NCBI GenBank assembly: GCA_012295275.1
Contig: CM022671.1
Span: 29,258,750-29,322,749 of the forward strand
Length of the DNA stretch: 64,000 bases
Source: Chrysomallon squamiferum
Taxonomy: Eukaryota > Mollusca > Gastropoda > Neomphalida > Peltospiridae
Direction of reading: 5' to 3'
Position numbers and translations under genes: made by a program. The number at the start of each line of letters is the position of its first letter. The stretch's first letter is position 1. The notes beneath the pieces are model-generated. The model saw only the letters and a program-made list of their open reading frames with translations. It was not told the DNA's origin and searched no databases. Shown here piece by piece: positions 1-16,922 of the stretch.

Positions 1-274
1 TTAACAGCTTCGGCTACTCTTAATGAATATATCGAGTATTTTGGTAAACTAGAGAATCAAATAATAATAATAATAATATCTTTTATAACTTCGTCATCAA
101 TTGTATTTCATTTGTAAATCGGTAACGAAAGGTTTGCATCAAAAAATGTTTAGTAGACACTTCTGACTTTTTATATAGTGTAATGTTGAAAAAATATAAC
201 CGTAAATTTTCAATGTGAACATTTTAATTAATTCTACACAAAATCGGGTAAATTATCTTTCTATATATCTATAT

Positions 275-276
<2 letters not shown>

Positions 277-346
<70 letters not shown>

Positions 347-404
347 ATTATTATTATTACTAGTATTGTTGTTGTTGTTGTTGTTGCTGCTGCTGCTGCT
401 GCTC
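277..404. repeat. (CT)n followed by (TTA)n, (GTT)n and (GCT)n
   Basis: A pure CT run of about 68 bp (277-344) passes directly into TTA, GTT and GCT trinucleotide runs. A long open frame across it encodes only runs of Leu/Ser, Val and Ala and is a repeat artefact. Confidence 0.95.
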
Positions 405-801
405 TTTTCTTGTTGTTATATTAACCCCATAAATGTAATTTATAGACATTTTAAACTCTTTCTGAAGTCCACTTTAATACTGTTAATATCATTTGTTTGC
501 TGTAAATCATTTTAAACGATCCTACGATGTCTATTTCGGGTAAGACATTGTTGACATATTGTAAGAGGTATCGTAAATTCTGCTTGCTGACTTCTGTTAG
601 TATTTCTTTGCTGACTCCCCGTTTGTGATATTTTGTTGTTATTAAATAAAATAAAAAATAAATAAAAATAAAAATTATGAAAACAAAATAAAATTGAAGT
701 CACATGATTTCATAATTACTGTGAAACGTACAAGCCAGAAATTTATTGTTTAGTATATATTTGTCCATTCTTTCATTCAGCCAGAATTTTTCATTAATGT
801 T

Positions 802-834
<33 letters not shown>

Positions 835-877
835 TTATTTGGGTTTTTGTAAAGGTGGTCAGTCAAAAATTAATTAT

Positions 878-1043
878 GTACGTTTGTAAGTATGTATGTG
901 TGTATGTGTGTATGTATGCATGTATGTATGTACGTATGTATGTATGTCTGCATGTGTGTATATGTACTATATGTATATATGTATATATGTATGTGCGTAT
1001 GTATGTATGTTTGTATGTATGTAGGTGCATAAGTATAATGTAT
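878..1043. repeat. (TATG)n tetranucleotide satellite
   Basis: Imperfect TATG/TGTA repeats with scattered variants. Both strands are open over about 200 bp only because the repeat lacks stop codons. Confidence 0.9.
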
Positions 1044-1744
1044 GTATCTATACAGTGTCGGTAAAATGTACTGGTCATTCCCAAACGTTCAAGATTAATA
1101 ATAAAATGATTGCTAATAACTGATTGCTTTAAAAAAAAAAAAAATTAAACTGTACTGCAACACCATACAGACAACGCAAATGTAGTATATATATAACATT
1201 TTTGCTGTATCATTTAGCGACAAGCATAATCTGTTGGTCATTCGCTGACATTCAAGAATACAAATAAAGTAACTGATTTAAAAAACCATACCTTAACACC
1301 TGATATGCAAGACAAAAATAATGCTACGATAATATTACACATTTTGTCTATAACCTTTAATCTTACGATCAATCCCTGACGATTAATAATAAAATAACTG
1401 TTGTTGTAAAAAAAAACAAAAAAAAACCTCTACCTTTTGTTCTTTGTACTCGATGGTGCTTCCATTCCCGTAATTTTCATTGCTGTGGATGATAATGACT
1501 TGTGAGAAAACTTGTTATCTCGACAGATTTCCTACACACCTGGGGTTATCACTGCGAAAGCCACATGATACACTGAAGCCATCAGAGAGATTCATCGATT
1601 TCCACCGAAGTAAACTCGGCCGTCTACAAATCGTTAATTTCCGTGAAAATGAGAAACACGGTTAACATCGGGCGTCATTTTTTCATCTTCCATTCTCTCC
1701 TCTTTCTTTCCTTTTTTTTTTTTTCCTCTTCTTCCTTTTTCGTT

Positions 1745-1747
<3 letters not shown>

Positions 1748-1788
<41 letters not shown>

Positions 1789-1940
1789 GTCATTGAAAAA
1801 TGAATAAATGAATAATAAATAAATAAAAATCTCGTTTTTAATTGATTTGTTATTTTATTACTATTGATTTTTTAAATTGATTATTTATTTATTTGTTTGT
1901 TTGTTTGTTTGTTTGTTTGTTTGTTTGTTTATTATTATTA

Positions 1941-1980
<40 letters not shown>

Positions 1981-2123
1981 TACTATGGTAGTTTTGGGGT
2001 GGGTTCTTTCTTTCTTTTCTTCTATTATTATTAAAAAAAAATTAATTGTTTTTTTTCTAAGATTACATTGTCAAAAAGTTCTTATTTTTATGGGATTTAA
2101 TATATATAAACTGTACCTAACTA

Positions 2124-2172
<49 letters not shown>

Positions 2173-2178
2173 TATATT
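1748..2178. repeat. Cluster of (AT)n, (TTTG)n and (ATT)n microsatellites
   Basis: (AT)n lies at about 1748-1780, TTTA/TTTG repeats at 1882-1930, ATT repeats at 1931-1980 and again at 2123-2165, ending in TA repeats. The Tyr-rich and Leu-rich open frame here is a translation of these repeats. Confidence 0.9.
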
Positions 2179-2876
2179 TCTTATTTATTTATTTCTCAAA
2201 TGATCAGTTCATCCACCAGTGTGTTTGTCTATGTATGTCTGTTCTATCTACCTAAGTACTGTAGAGTGCTGATAATAAACGAATAGAATAGTTATTCTTT
2301 AATTCATAATAAAACAACTGCTTTTAACTTATAATCGAGTCATTAACTTCTACACAACGTTTTCACTTGGAGAAATGCTAACCGGTTCCGAAAACTGAGT
2401 AATTCAGATTAACGATCTCACTTAATAATAAAAAGTTCGTGTTGCTAGCCCTGTCTGTCTGTCTGTTAATGTGTTTATTATCGTCTGTCTGTTGATGTGC
2501 TTGTTTGTGTCTTTTATTCTGTTTTCTTTCTGACTGTATTGCTATCATGTGTCTAACTATAAATATATTTGTCAGTTCAGTTTATCTATCACTTTTATCT
2601 GTCTCTCTCTCTCTCGTCATAGTTACGGCTGTGCTTAAAAACCCATGCCTTCCTGTATCAGTACAGCGTAATTTGAATGTATTTTGATGACATTTGCATG
2701 TCTGTGTCGAATTAAAATTCAGACGAGTTGTTTTCTCTGCTAGTTGGCATCGGTTGATAGATGTCAGGTTGGTTTTTTTTTCTTTCTTTTTTTTTCTTTT
2801 TTTTTTCTGAAACTATCAATCACAATGCAGTAAATTATACAGTACTAAACTGTATTATTCATAATGTGCTTGAATG

Positions 2877-2911
<35 letters not shown>

Positions 2912-4619
2912 ATACAGATTATTTTTTGTTCATTTTTTACATGTGTCTTTGCATGCATACATATATAATTACATACATTCAGATACATAGATAGATAGAC
3001 AGACAGACAGACAAATAGATATTTGGATGGATAAATGGATGGGCAGGGAGAGAGAGATTCATACATAGACGTACTTATATGTATGTATGTGTGAGTGTAA
3101 TCTCATATATTAGTGTGATTGCCTGTTTCTGTAAACAAATATCTGTATTTTAATGAATGTGAAATGTGCGACAGTTTTTCATTAAAACGAAAAGTCTGAT
3201 TTCATTACTTAAACGATCAAATCTGCAGACGTCAAGCTAGATATATGTTTATAACTACAATGCGTTTTTTTTCACAAAATAATATAATTTTTAGCTTCAT
3301 TTTAATCAATGTGATATATCTTCTTTAATCACACTTTACTCAGTGCTGAAATATATATATATAAACTTTTTTTTTCTTTTTCTTTCATTTTCTTTTTTTG
3401 TTATTTAGAGATTTTTTTTTTGTTTGCCTTTATTAGAAAATATAATGTAATAAAATAAAACAAAATAAAATATTGTAACTTTTAGTGGTAGTATTTAGAT
3501 ATATATACGAGTTTTAGAAATCGATTTATAGTGAAAATGGAACTGATTATTTGTACTGTTACGGCAGCTTCGAATGACATACATCTGATTTTTTTTAGAT
3601 ATTCTAAAATCCAAAACTGCTGTAAATTTTTGTTTTAGTTAACACAAATAGCCGACGTGTATGAAGTCGCATCTGTTCCTACAAATTTCAGTCATAAATC
3701 TTTCAAACTGTCGAGTGGTATACTTACATCGCCATTCTCAGATTCAAAATGATTTATTACAAAACTTTATAACCAGCAGAATCTGTTTAAATATAGATCG
3801 AAAAGAAGTAATAAATTATACTTTTACAAATGGGAACGGGTTCCACTGGCCTATTTGTATTATAGTCTCAACTGGCTTATCAAAATTAAGACTTTTAGCT
3901 ATTGAAACGATATTATTATAAAAAGTCGGATGATTGGTGTTTGCGTGTGTGCGCACGCGCATCTCCAAGTGTTTTTCATTTCCTATATTACTATGGGAAA
4001 GGGCACGAAAAAGCATCTTGTTGTTACCTCAATTGTACAAATGTAAAATGATTGAAGATCACGTTCTATTCATAATACACACCGTAGGCTATGCGATCAC
4101 CTTTTAACAGTTTTAATTATTAATGACTACTAAGTACTTATAACTGAATTATTTACACATTATTTTATTACTGACTTGTCCTTTTTGTATTTTTATTATT
4201 TTTATTTTCATTTAGTTGTACATAGGTTGCTCTGGTGAAGAGAATTTTTAATTGAAAAATAAAAAGTTAATAAAGATTTGTTTGATTAATTCTCCAGATT
4301 CACCTCATGGGGGTAGCTTTTCTTATCTCTGTATATTTACACATTATTAGTTACTGAGCTATTAGACATTTTATTATTTTTCCTTCTGTATCTCCTGTGT
4401 CTTACCATTTTATTACTTTCAAATAAAATTAAAATATGAGGTACAAATAGTCTGTTACAGACATTTTTTTTAACTGAAAATAACAATAATCTATAAAATT
4501 TTATTTTATTTCATGACGAACGAAACTGGTTTTTGTCTTTAAATTAGATATTAAAGCGTTAATTATTGATTCATTCAGAAATGAGAAATGATTAAAGAAA
4601 AAAAAAAAGAAAATTCAGC

Positions 4620-6772
4620 TAAAATAATTGTCATAACATTTTATTTGCTTTCATCAACTTTATACATTGTTGGCCATTAACCACACCCCACTCCTCCGAA
4701 TATATTAAATCTTTAGTTTCTATTAAATTTTGAAAACAATTTAACAACATGAACTCTTCTGGCCTTTCACACAAAACTATCAGTTTTCCAAGTCACAGGA
4801 AAATGATAATTAAAATATAAAAGATGTCTCTGAGATTAAACATTCCAAAACTAACAGAAACTGACTGTTAAATTTAGAACTAGTTCACACCACATCATTT
4901 AAATGACTACAAAACTTTAATGACTAACACAAATTTATTACTGCCAGGTATATCTATAGTAAGAATACCATGTGACTTCATTGTTTACTTTATATATACA
5001 TATATATAAACAAAATTTTAATGACTGTGATACAGATGTAAATTTTAATCTCTGAATAATGTTCACATTTAGAATATGAAAACAAAATTTAAAAAAATAA
5101 ATAACATTTTCTGAAGAATTTCATCCATGTTAGCTTCATAGTGTGTGAAAGAAGTAAATTTATTACCTTTTATGGTTATGTGAAAACAGATTTCTCTGAT
5201 CTTATTATTGACATAAATATTATGTTGATTGAAAACCTTTAACGAAATGTAATAGCTAGTACAGTGGAATTCAAAACACAACCATATATACATTTAATCC
5301 TGAAGAAAAAAAAATACAAACAAAAAATAAAAGAAAAATATATAAATATTGATACATTTATTATCAAAATTCACTCATCTTGGATGAATTTTTATACCCA
5401 TGCACCAAACATACATACGAAAATACAATTTTTTTGTTTTCAAAGCTGTGGATTCTAATTTAATGACAAATTTGGAGAAACTAAAATTTTGGTGTCGGGA
5501 ACAATGTGCAGCTATTATACAAAATTCTTTAGCACCAATACTTTTAACCTAAATATTTCTTCAATGAAATAAAAAACAGATTAAAATATATTAACAGCCA
5601 AAATATGAAATTCAACATAATGACTGGTGAGGACAAGTGTTTTGATCACTATGACAGTACCCTCTTACCCACATATCATCAAATAAACTGTCTCTCAACT
5701 GAGTATGAAATGAATTCACATAGATCAATTATTTACAGATGTTGTTATTCAGTGGCCTTCTTTTAGGAAAACTGCATCCATGAACGAGTAACATCATACA
5801 ACGTAAGGGATTGTTTATGAGGTGTCGTCATTTATGGGATGCTAAAACGTCTGAACTTCATTACACAGAATCTGTAATATTTCATGTTTACTACTACTAA
5901 TGACACATATTTATCTTGTTTATCACATTGTGTCCATGTTTATCCAATTACTGCTGAAAATGGAAACACTTATAGATGCCAGTGAACAATATTCTTAACT
6001 GGATAAAGTTTCCACAAGGCCGTTAACAATTAACAGAGTTCTGAATGTAAGTTGCATATTTGAACAAGAAATGGTGATTACTAATATGTATTTAAAAAAA
6101 ATATAATAATAATAATAACTACACATGGTAAATAAGGTAATAAAATTAATAATGTTCTAAGATTTAGACTGTTTACAATGTAATAGAATAGAAAATTAAT
6201 TATTCACTTTCAGAAAGAGAGGATCACATTCGTAATACACCATACAATAAATTATTAAATAATCAATGGAAAACTATTTGGTCTTGAAGTAATATTTACA
6301 TATTCAAGTGAAAATGGCAAAAAGTTTTGGTTGTTATTTTTTAATTTAGTTTATATAATAATAATAATAATAAAAGCAACAACAACAACAACGACCAATA
6401 ATAAAATGAAGAGAAGTAAAACTATTTTAACAGAAAGTAAACTAGCAGTTAATCTACTTTATTAGAAAAAATAAAATAGTGTTCTCAGTTCTAATGTATA
6501 ATTTTTTTTTTAAATTAAGTAAGTGAAAATACAAGATCTTTCTTAACTGTTACTGAGATCAGAGAGTACTGAACAAGAAAATAACGTGTGACAAAGAAGG
6601 GGAGATAAGTCACACACACACAGGCACAGCATCTCGGAACTCATAATTAACAATGACCTTTCACACATATTACAATGATAAATGACAGAAAAAGAAAAAT
6701 GAGTAATTTAGATCAATGAGATGAACCGGAAAACAAATAATACAAAAAAAAATATCCAAAACTGTCCTATCA
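4620..6772 (-). other. Probable TMED2 3' UTR
   Basis: Between the TMED2 stop and the candidate poly(A) signal there is AT-rich DNA with no coding signal on either strand. It is richer in A on the plus strand (T in the transcript) and has few long microsatellites, unlike the region to its left. Assignment to the 3' UTR is inference from position. Confidence 0.4.
4640..4645 (-). terminator. Candidate TMED2 poly(A) signal
   Basis: On the minus strand this reads AATAAA. It is followed (towards lower coordinates, about 4590-4615) by a T-rich stretch suited to cleavage and polyadenylation. It would give a TMED2 3' UTR of about 2.1 kb. Other AATAAA-like words occur nearer the stop, so a shorter UTR is possible. 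Confidence 0.4.
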
Positions 6773-9117
<2,345 letters not shown>

Positions 9118-10034
9118 GATTCCAACTTAAACTTTAGTTTGTTGTCAACGTGCACTTGATTGCCACGTATGGAAACTCTACGCATGCGGCGAAACTGGCC
9201 CGCAGAAAATATCTATTTCCGGAAAGGAAAAAAACAATTTAAAATATTTAAATTTCAATTTCACATATTTTTATAATACTCAAATGGATACATATTTAAA
9301 AAACATTATGATACTTATCATTTTTAAATTTATTTGTGTCATATTTTAAAACGATTCTGATTAACATATATATTATACTCGACACAAATAATTATGCATG
9401 ATTGGAATCAATACAATTTTATTCACGTTATTGATAATTGTTGTTGATATAGCCGGTGTTGTAATTATATTTATTGTTGTTGTTGTTATTGTTTTTCAAT
9501 AATTTATTTGGCTATTAGCTTTGGATTATTTACATATTCTAAGGTGAGAGGTTAATTTAAATCAACTTAGACCTAATTATAAGCATATATCATGACTATA
9601 ACAATAATTAGAAAAAGAAAGAAAGAAAGATAGAATGAAAAATTCAGCAGATAGTATGCATAGTATAATTTTATATATTTTTAATATGAGCATAGTAAAT
9701 GTTTATTATTAACGTTGCATAATCACAGAAGAAGAAACATTTATTTTCAAAAAAATTAAATTATCACTGTAATAACCTGTATTATATATAAATAATTAAT
9801 AATATTAATTATATCTCGGATTATCTCCCTTTATGCCGCGATTTTTCACATCTTATCACATAAACGTTACTCAGTAGTCTAACGTTTTTTTCGATCTGTA
9901 TACTATTGGCAAACCTTCCCGGAAGTAATACATTTAGTGGGCAGGATCAACAACTCGTGATGGCTTGATAATTTCGGACGATCAGTTTTGTCATTATGGA
10001 ATTTTCTCATTTCTGAATTTCTGTAAGGATTCCA
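9118..10034. promoter_or_regulatory. Divergent promoter region of TMED2 and the RILP-like gene
   Basis: The two start codons lie 917 bp apart and point outwards. Next to TMED2 is TACGCATGCGGC (9179-9190), a partial match to the NRF1-type palindrome, and TTTCCGGAAA at about 9217. Next to the RILP-like gene is CCGGAAGT (9919-9926), an ETS/GABP-type core. These patches are less AT-rich than the middle, which holds GTT and A-rich repeats. No TATA position could be fixed; transcription starts are unknown. Confidence 0.55.
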
Positions 10035-10493
10035 ATGGATTCCCCAATCATTTCTGATCGGAGAATGTCTGAAGAATGGGTAATCACAGTGACTGATGTA
10101 TACGACCAAGCGGCAGGAATAGCACAGGAATTCGACAAGCTTATAACTGTCTATGGGAATGACTCAGTGACGGACCTTATGCCTAAAGTGATCAAGGCTT
10201 TGGAACAACTTGAAATTTTGGCTTGTCGGTATGAACATGATAACGAAGAGATTTCACAGCTGAAACTTGTTATAGAGAAACTGCAAGCAGAGAAACTTGA
10301 AAAAGCACAAGAGAGGGCAAGATTCGAACAAGTATGTTACTAAGTAGTAACTAAAAATTAAAATCAATATTCATTATATTATATTTATTTATTAGTATTA
10401 TAAAATAATAATTATTAATTACATACCAATATTATTACAAGTATTTCATTAGTATAGCCTTCAGGTTCAAATCGTTTTATAAGAAATGCAGCT

Positions 10494-10536
<43 letters not shown>

Positions 10537-13500
10537 CACATACACACATATACACACACACAAACACTGATGAAATAATCATTCTGACTGTTACATTGTT
10601 ATTAATTTTAATATAAGAAAAAAAAAAAATAAAAAAAAATAAAATAGAAGAACAAAAAAAGAAAGTTAAACAAGGAAATATATAGTTAACTTCCTTAATT
10701 CACAAGCGTCTACATTCTTTTTTATTCTGCATCCTCTTTGCTGACTTAACTATATAAGAGTTAAGTCATCATAAACCTACAATGTAATCAACATTTTTTT
10801 TGTGTTTGACATACGATGATACTTGATATCTGTAATGTTTTGATCCAATTAATTAATTCTAAAATAAATCATAGTTTATGTTTCTTTCTGTTCTTTGTGA
10901 TTATGAGACTGTAATTTGTTTATGTCATTGTTAGTATGTTAATTGATTAGTTACAGAGAATTTGTTGGTTTAAGATAACAAAAAATAATAATAACAACAA
11001 CAACACTAATAATAATCTTAAATAATATAAAATTAAATAAAAATTAATTAATTAAAAATATAGTATAATGGAAAATTAAAAAAATTCTTTCATTGTAATT
11101 ATATTTTTTTGATTCAGTTTTATTCTTATTCAATTGCATGTGGTTCCTGTTATGTGGAGGTATAAAAATAGAAATAATTCTTTTGTTATGGGATCAAGCA
11201 TGATGAATTATATAAAAGAATGGTGTTTCTATGTCATAAATTATGTCGTACTTCAGAGTAAATCCAGCTCACAGTTATGTGATGCATAAGAAAACAAAGA
11301 GAACCCAGGGGCACTACCCAGTGTGAAATGTCTTAATGAATGTTGATGTCAGGTGAATAATGAAGCAGCATGCACAACATTTTGATTATTAGTCTTACCA
11401 TAAATTTGTGTTATTTTATTTGATCTCTGACCTCTGATATATTAATAATATTTGGTTGGAATGAAAGTTTATCACAGTTTTAAAGTAAAATTCACAGACT
11501 TCATTTAGATATTTGTACATAGATTTATTCAGTCATATATGTGAAGTTTTGTTCTGTTACCATCAGCCATCTTTGAGATAGCTTCAAGTTTCCATCCTTC
11601 CAGAAACTGGATATCTTTCATGGTGATATACAGGTCTAAATACTGCAAACTTTTGTTCCAGTCATTTGCTAAATTATTTATGTTAATTTTATTTCTTAAT
11701 TTTTTTTTAGATTAAACATTATGCAGTTTCTATTTACTATATGTCTCCATTTCAAGTAGTCTTGTTTATAAATGTCATCACAAATTCTTAAGCATAAATG
11801 TAATACATAACAGGTCATGTTTAAGATACTGTTTATACTAATAAATTATTTAGCCTTTCTTTATAATGAGATTAATTCCTAATTATAATAATTCAAACAT
11901 AATCCATTCAGGTATGTGGTTTATAGTTACACATATTTGGGTTCATATATATATATATATATATATATATAAATTATTTGTGCAAAATGTTTGACTAATG
12001 TATAACTATGTGTTTATAAGTGGTGTGTGTATATTATGTGTATGTGTGTGCAAAATTATTTGTATGTTTGTGTATGTTTATGTACATGTAAAATGTTTGA
12101 CAGTTGTATATATATATGTGCATATATGTCTGTTAATTTCTGATTATCAGAAAAGTTGACAGTCTCATGTATTCTGATATTGATAATTTCTATATTTATA
12201 TTTATCAGTTATTACTCAAAATCACGTGAAATGATGAGTAATCTGAAATATTGATTCAGTAACAAATGTTTATTTTGTTTATTACTTTTATTATAATAAT
12301 ATAATAAGGATGAATGTTTTGTATATTTATTAGTAATGTCATTATAGATTAAGCATACAATCATAATGCATTTTGAATATTATACCAAAGCATGTTAACT
12401 CACTTTAAATCTATAATTATTAATATTATAGGTAACAGACAGAGGTGTGTGAGTGTGTGTCTGTGTGTGTAAATGTGACGATCATATGCCTAAATCTAGC
12501 AGCTATATAGCAACCAGCAGAATATCACTGACAAAAGAATAAACAAAACTAGAAAAGTAAAATAATTTTGTTAAAATAATTATTATATGTTACAGACTAC
12601 ACTAACATTATATGCATGTTATTATTCTTACATTATTATTTATTTATTTATTTATTTATTTTTTTTTTTTTTTACTTAATTTAGTAATAATAGTAGCACT
12701 AGTAGTATTTTTTTTTTTCATTATTCCAACTTAAGAATGAGAAAATTTAAATGAACTTTAGAATTTGTCAGTATAATAAACAAAATTTGCCTTCTAAATT
12801 AAATAACTGTTTATTGGCATGATAAAGACTGATTACAACAATGGGGACAATAGAATGATGTACAGGTTAAGAAGTACATCACCAGATTTATCTATGACAC
12901 ACTTGAAAACTGATCTTTGAATCTTGGTGACAAATAATGATTAACAAGTTCAATTTGGTAATGCTGACTGAATAGTTGGCCAGTCATGGCTCATTTGTTA
13001 AAGCATAGGGCTAATATATAACAAGTCAGAGGATTAGTCCTTAGATCTCTCACTGAGCTATTTCATGCCCAAATCAGGAACTTGCACCTGGTTTACCAAA
13101 GTTTGTGTGGGAAGGTATATATAAAATATTCCTTACTTCTATTCCAGAAAGAATAATGTATCATGTGATAACATCACCAGGTTTCTTCTTTCATTATGGT
13201 TCCTAGCCCTCTGCATGAATCTATGATGTCATACTATCATAGATTAAAATTTTGTCAAATGCATTGTTAAACAAAAATAAAAAAACATTTCTTCCTGATT
13301 GCCCAAATAGAACCTTTTATTGATATTGTTGAAATTTAATACATTATCATAAATACTTTAAAACTTATATGTATAATCTTTATTAGTTTATATATATATA
13401 TATACATGTGCACACATGCAGACATACATATATATACATATGCTCACACACTGACACAAATATACATACATATTTGATATTTATGAATTCTTAGAGTGTG

Positions 13501-14449
13501 AATTGGATTATAAAGGAATAATCTGGACAATTTATAGAACAGCTGCTGCAGCACCTGCAGAAATACAGATGATTATTCTAAAGAATAACTTAACCTGATC
13601 TTAACAGGATTATTTGACAAGTTAGTCTTAAAAGAAGAATCTTTATTTTATTACTTTTCTTTTATGGTCTTTTTAAGCCAGACAGAGAGGCAGATCAGGT
13701 TTTTAAAAATAATTCAAAATATTTCGCTGTAGTGCAGAATTTAAAATAAACCTTGCATTATTGGATTTTTATACACATGCAACACAAACACACATACACA
13801 CACTCATACATATACTATAAATACAAGTAGAAACAGAGGTACATAGAATCATACACTCATACATGTATATATATATATAAATTCATATACATACAAAAAT
13901 AAAACACAGAATCCATATGTGATATCCATCCTTACTGCCATTTAATCAAAATGTTTTTTTTTATCTTGACGACTAACTGGACAATTTCTATCATATTACG
14001 TTAAGTCTGTGACATCACTGGTCAGTAATATCAAATACTTTCTTTTAAAATTCACAGTCAGTCTCCCGAGACCAATTACAAACGTACTTGTTGATTAATG
14101 AATCAGCATTGATTTGATGTCCACTGACGTAGTTTGTCTCAGCACTCCTTTGAGAATATGGCCGCTTAACAACCTTTGAGAATTTTGTCACTTATTGATT
14201 TCATGCCTCTAGCAAATGTTGTTATCGGTTTTAGTTAATTATCTAGCCTGGAAATGTTTTTTTTCTTCTTTCTTTCTTAAATGTTTTGTGTATGTGGATT
14301 AAGGAAATAAAATTGAATTGATTGGACTGCATTATGTGCAGGTGTGTTTCAACTGTGGGTATCTTAAAAAAAATAAAGAAACAAAAAATATATAAATAAT
14401 AAAATAATAATGCAAATTTTATAGATGTCTTTCTGTTTGTTTGTTTTTG

Positions 14450-14492
<43 letters not shown>

Positions 14493-16176
14493 TTTTTTCT
14501 TTTATTTATTTATTTATATTTTTTCTTTTATTTATTTATTTTGTTTTTTGTTTTTGTTTATATATTTATGTAAGTTTATAAACATTTTGAATTGTTAATT
14601 ATTCTTTAAACAATATTTTAGTATATTTGTTTCTTTGACAAATAATTTTTGACTAAAAAAACGAATGTAAAAATATTGATTAGAACTTGAAATTTAATTT
14701 GTAGCAGTTTTTCAGATTTCCATATATAGCTCTAAGTCTCTTATGAGCAAAGAATTTTGTGTCTGTACTTTTTTATACTATTCAAAAGGATTTAACAAAA
14801 TAAATAAAACAAATATTTCAGGTATTTAGAATAATGAAAGAGCTACACTGTCCCTGTTATTTAACAAGATGTGCAAATGTAGGACAAAACATGCAGTTTA
14901 AAAGCTAGCTAATTTTACATATTTATACTGACACACATACACACATACAATAAGAAACTTTAGCAGTGCTTGGTGCCTTTTATATAATTAAGTAGACATC
15001 ACAACATTTTCTTTTGCATATTATACCCCCTACATATGTCCACACACACATACACACACAGGCACGCACACACACAAACACACACACACACATGCACACG
15101 CATACACATACACACACATATATATATATATACACACACACATATACATATGACACTTTAACAGTGCTTGGTGCCTTTTATGTAATTAAGTAGACATCAC
15201 ACCATTTTCTTTTGCATATATGCACCCCCCCCACACATATATATCCAGTCATTATGATTATAATGCAGTAAAGTAGCAGTTTAAAATTCATGGGATCCTT
15301 CACTAAATTGACAAATAGATTGGAATCTTTGTCTCCAAGGACTTGGTCATCTCAAACTTCAGTTCTTAATTTACCCTGGGAAAATGAGATCCACTTTTGA
15401 CCAGTTAATCTCTTGTATTTAACTGATGAAGTTCATTCCAGGATGTCCTTGTTTTATTATTTCAATTACCATGCAGTATCTTTTAATAGCTGTTACGTGC
15501 TAAACAATCACAGAATCATTCTCCATACAGTGGACAATTTATGTAGCCTATACCACATGTTGTAAGAAGGAAAAACAAAATTCATAATAATTATTATTAT
15601 ATTGTTTTATAGTAAATATTATTATTAAATAAACACACAGACATTTTACCTGATTAATGTTTATTCAGGATAGCACTGAAGACTGTTAATGGATTAATAA
15701 ACTTTAATCTTTGGGGAAATTATCAGTAGAGGATTGATTGACCAAGTTAAAGCTTTTTAATTTGTGATGTAGCAAGCTCGAAGGAGACACTTAACATGAA
15801 GTCTTCCTGTGCACATTCTGCAGCTTCCTTCTGTTGACAATGGTGAGTAAAGTGTGATGTTGGGGAGATCAACAGAAATGAGAGGAAGACCAAAGAGTTA
15901 GTTCAAATATCACTTACATTAGCACTTGCTTCGAGAAGTGGTATGAAAAAAAGAGAGTATTCAGCAAAGTGCTGTCACAGAGAAATTCATTCAGAAAGTG
16001 AAAGACATCTGTCAGACAAAACAAGGAATACATGAGTCTAAAATTAATTGAATGAAATTTTTGTCTGATATATATTAATTAATTAAGTATAAAAACATAT
16101 TTTGACCCATAATAAATGACATTGTTACTGGGTGATATTAAACTTGTATTTGAGGCATTGACAAGGATTTTACACA

Positions 16177-16224
<48 letters not shown>

Positions 16225-16870
16225 GAGAGGGAGAGACCCACAGTTACAGATATATGTGTACACAAACTCTTACAAACATTCAGATCTCATCACAAAAATA
16301 TTATTTTAAAGCAAATTATTCTGCTTATAGTTACACTCTTGACAGTATTAAAAAAACTACAAAATATATTATGGAGAGGAACAATAATTAAATGAAAAAA
16401 AAAATGCATAATTTATTTGTGTATATATTTGTGTGTGTGTGTGTTTCTCTATGTTTATATATGTATATGCATTTTTGTCTTCACATTTTAACCTGTATTT
16501 ACACATAAATGAGCCATTTGGAATTACATTGGAAGTCTGCAAAGTCGACATGTAGTCTATCACTGGCTTTCGTCAACTTTAAAACTTTTACATTTCTATG
16601 AAAACTTTCACCAGTGTAACACTGCTAACCTTTTATGAATGCTGATGCCTCAAGCTACATGACTAATTCAGAGGATTAACACTAAAATAACAAGCAAAAC
16701 CTGAGGCTTCCAGTAACATGTGTCATTTCAGTTCATCCTGTATTTTAAAACGTCACTTTTAACATGTACTGTCAGTATTATAGAGTGGAATAGGTGACCT
16801 AATTATTTTTATTATTTTGAAAACAGTGTTATGTATGGAATGTTCTTTTAATGATCATCAAAACTTCCTT

Positions 16871-16922
<52 letters not shown>

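Larger units (their letters stand above)
1..4600. other. Repeat-rich region without a recognisable gene
   Basis: No exon or RNA gene could be supported here. The stretch is made of simple repeats (listed separately), T-runs and AT-rich unique DNA. Open frames in it are mostly translations of microsatellites. One less AT-rich patch, about 1440-1670, stands out and is discussed in the findings. Two loosely similar stretches near 4140-4260 and 4320-4480 may be a decayed duplication. The TMED2 transcript probably ends at the right edge of this region. Confidence 0.6.

Noticed and set aside
215-2203. Long open frames over CT, TATG and ATT repeats
   Set aside because: They are translations of stop-free simple repeats (Leu/Ser, Tyr/Val, Tyr/Leu runs) with no start context, splice logic or family resemblance.
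3661-4016. Opposed frames of 86 and 66 codons
   Set aside because: No recognisable domain, no splice partners, and open on both strands by chance in AT-rich DNA.
16873-16918. Retroposon tail
   Set aside because: No element body or flanking duplication could be recognised next to the T-run.
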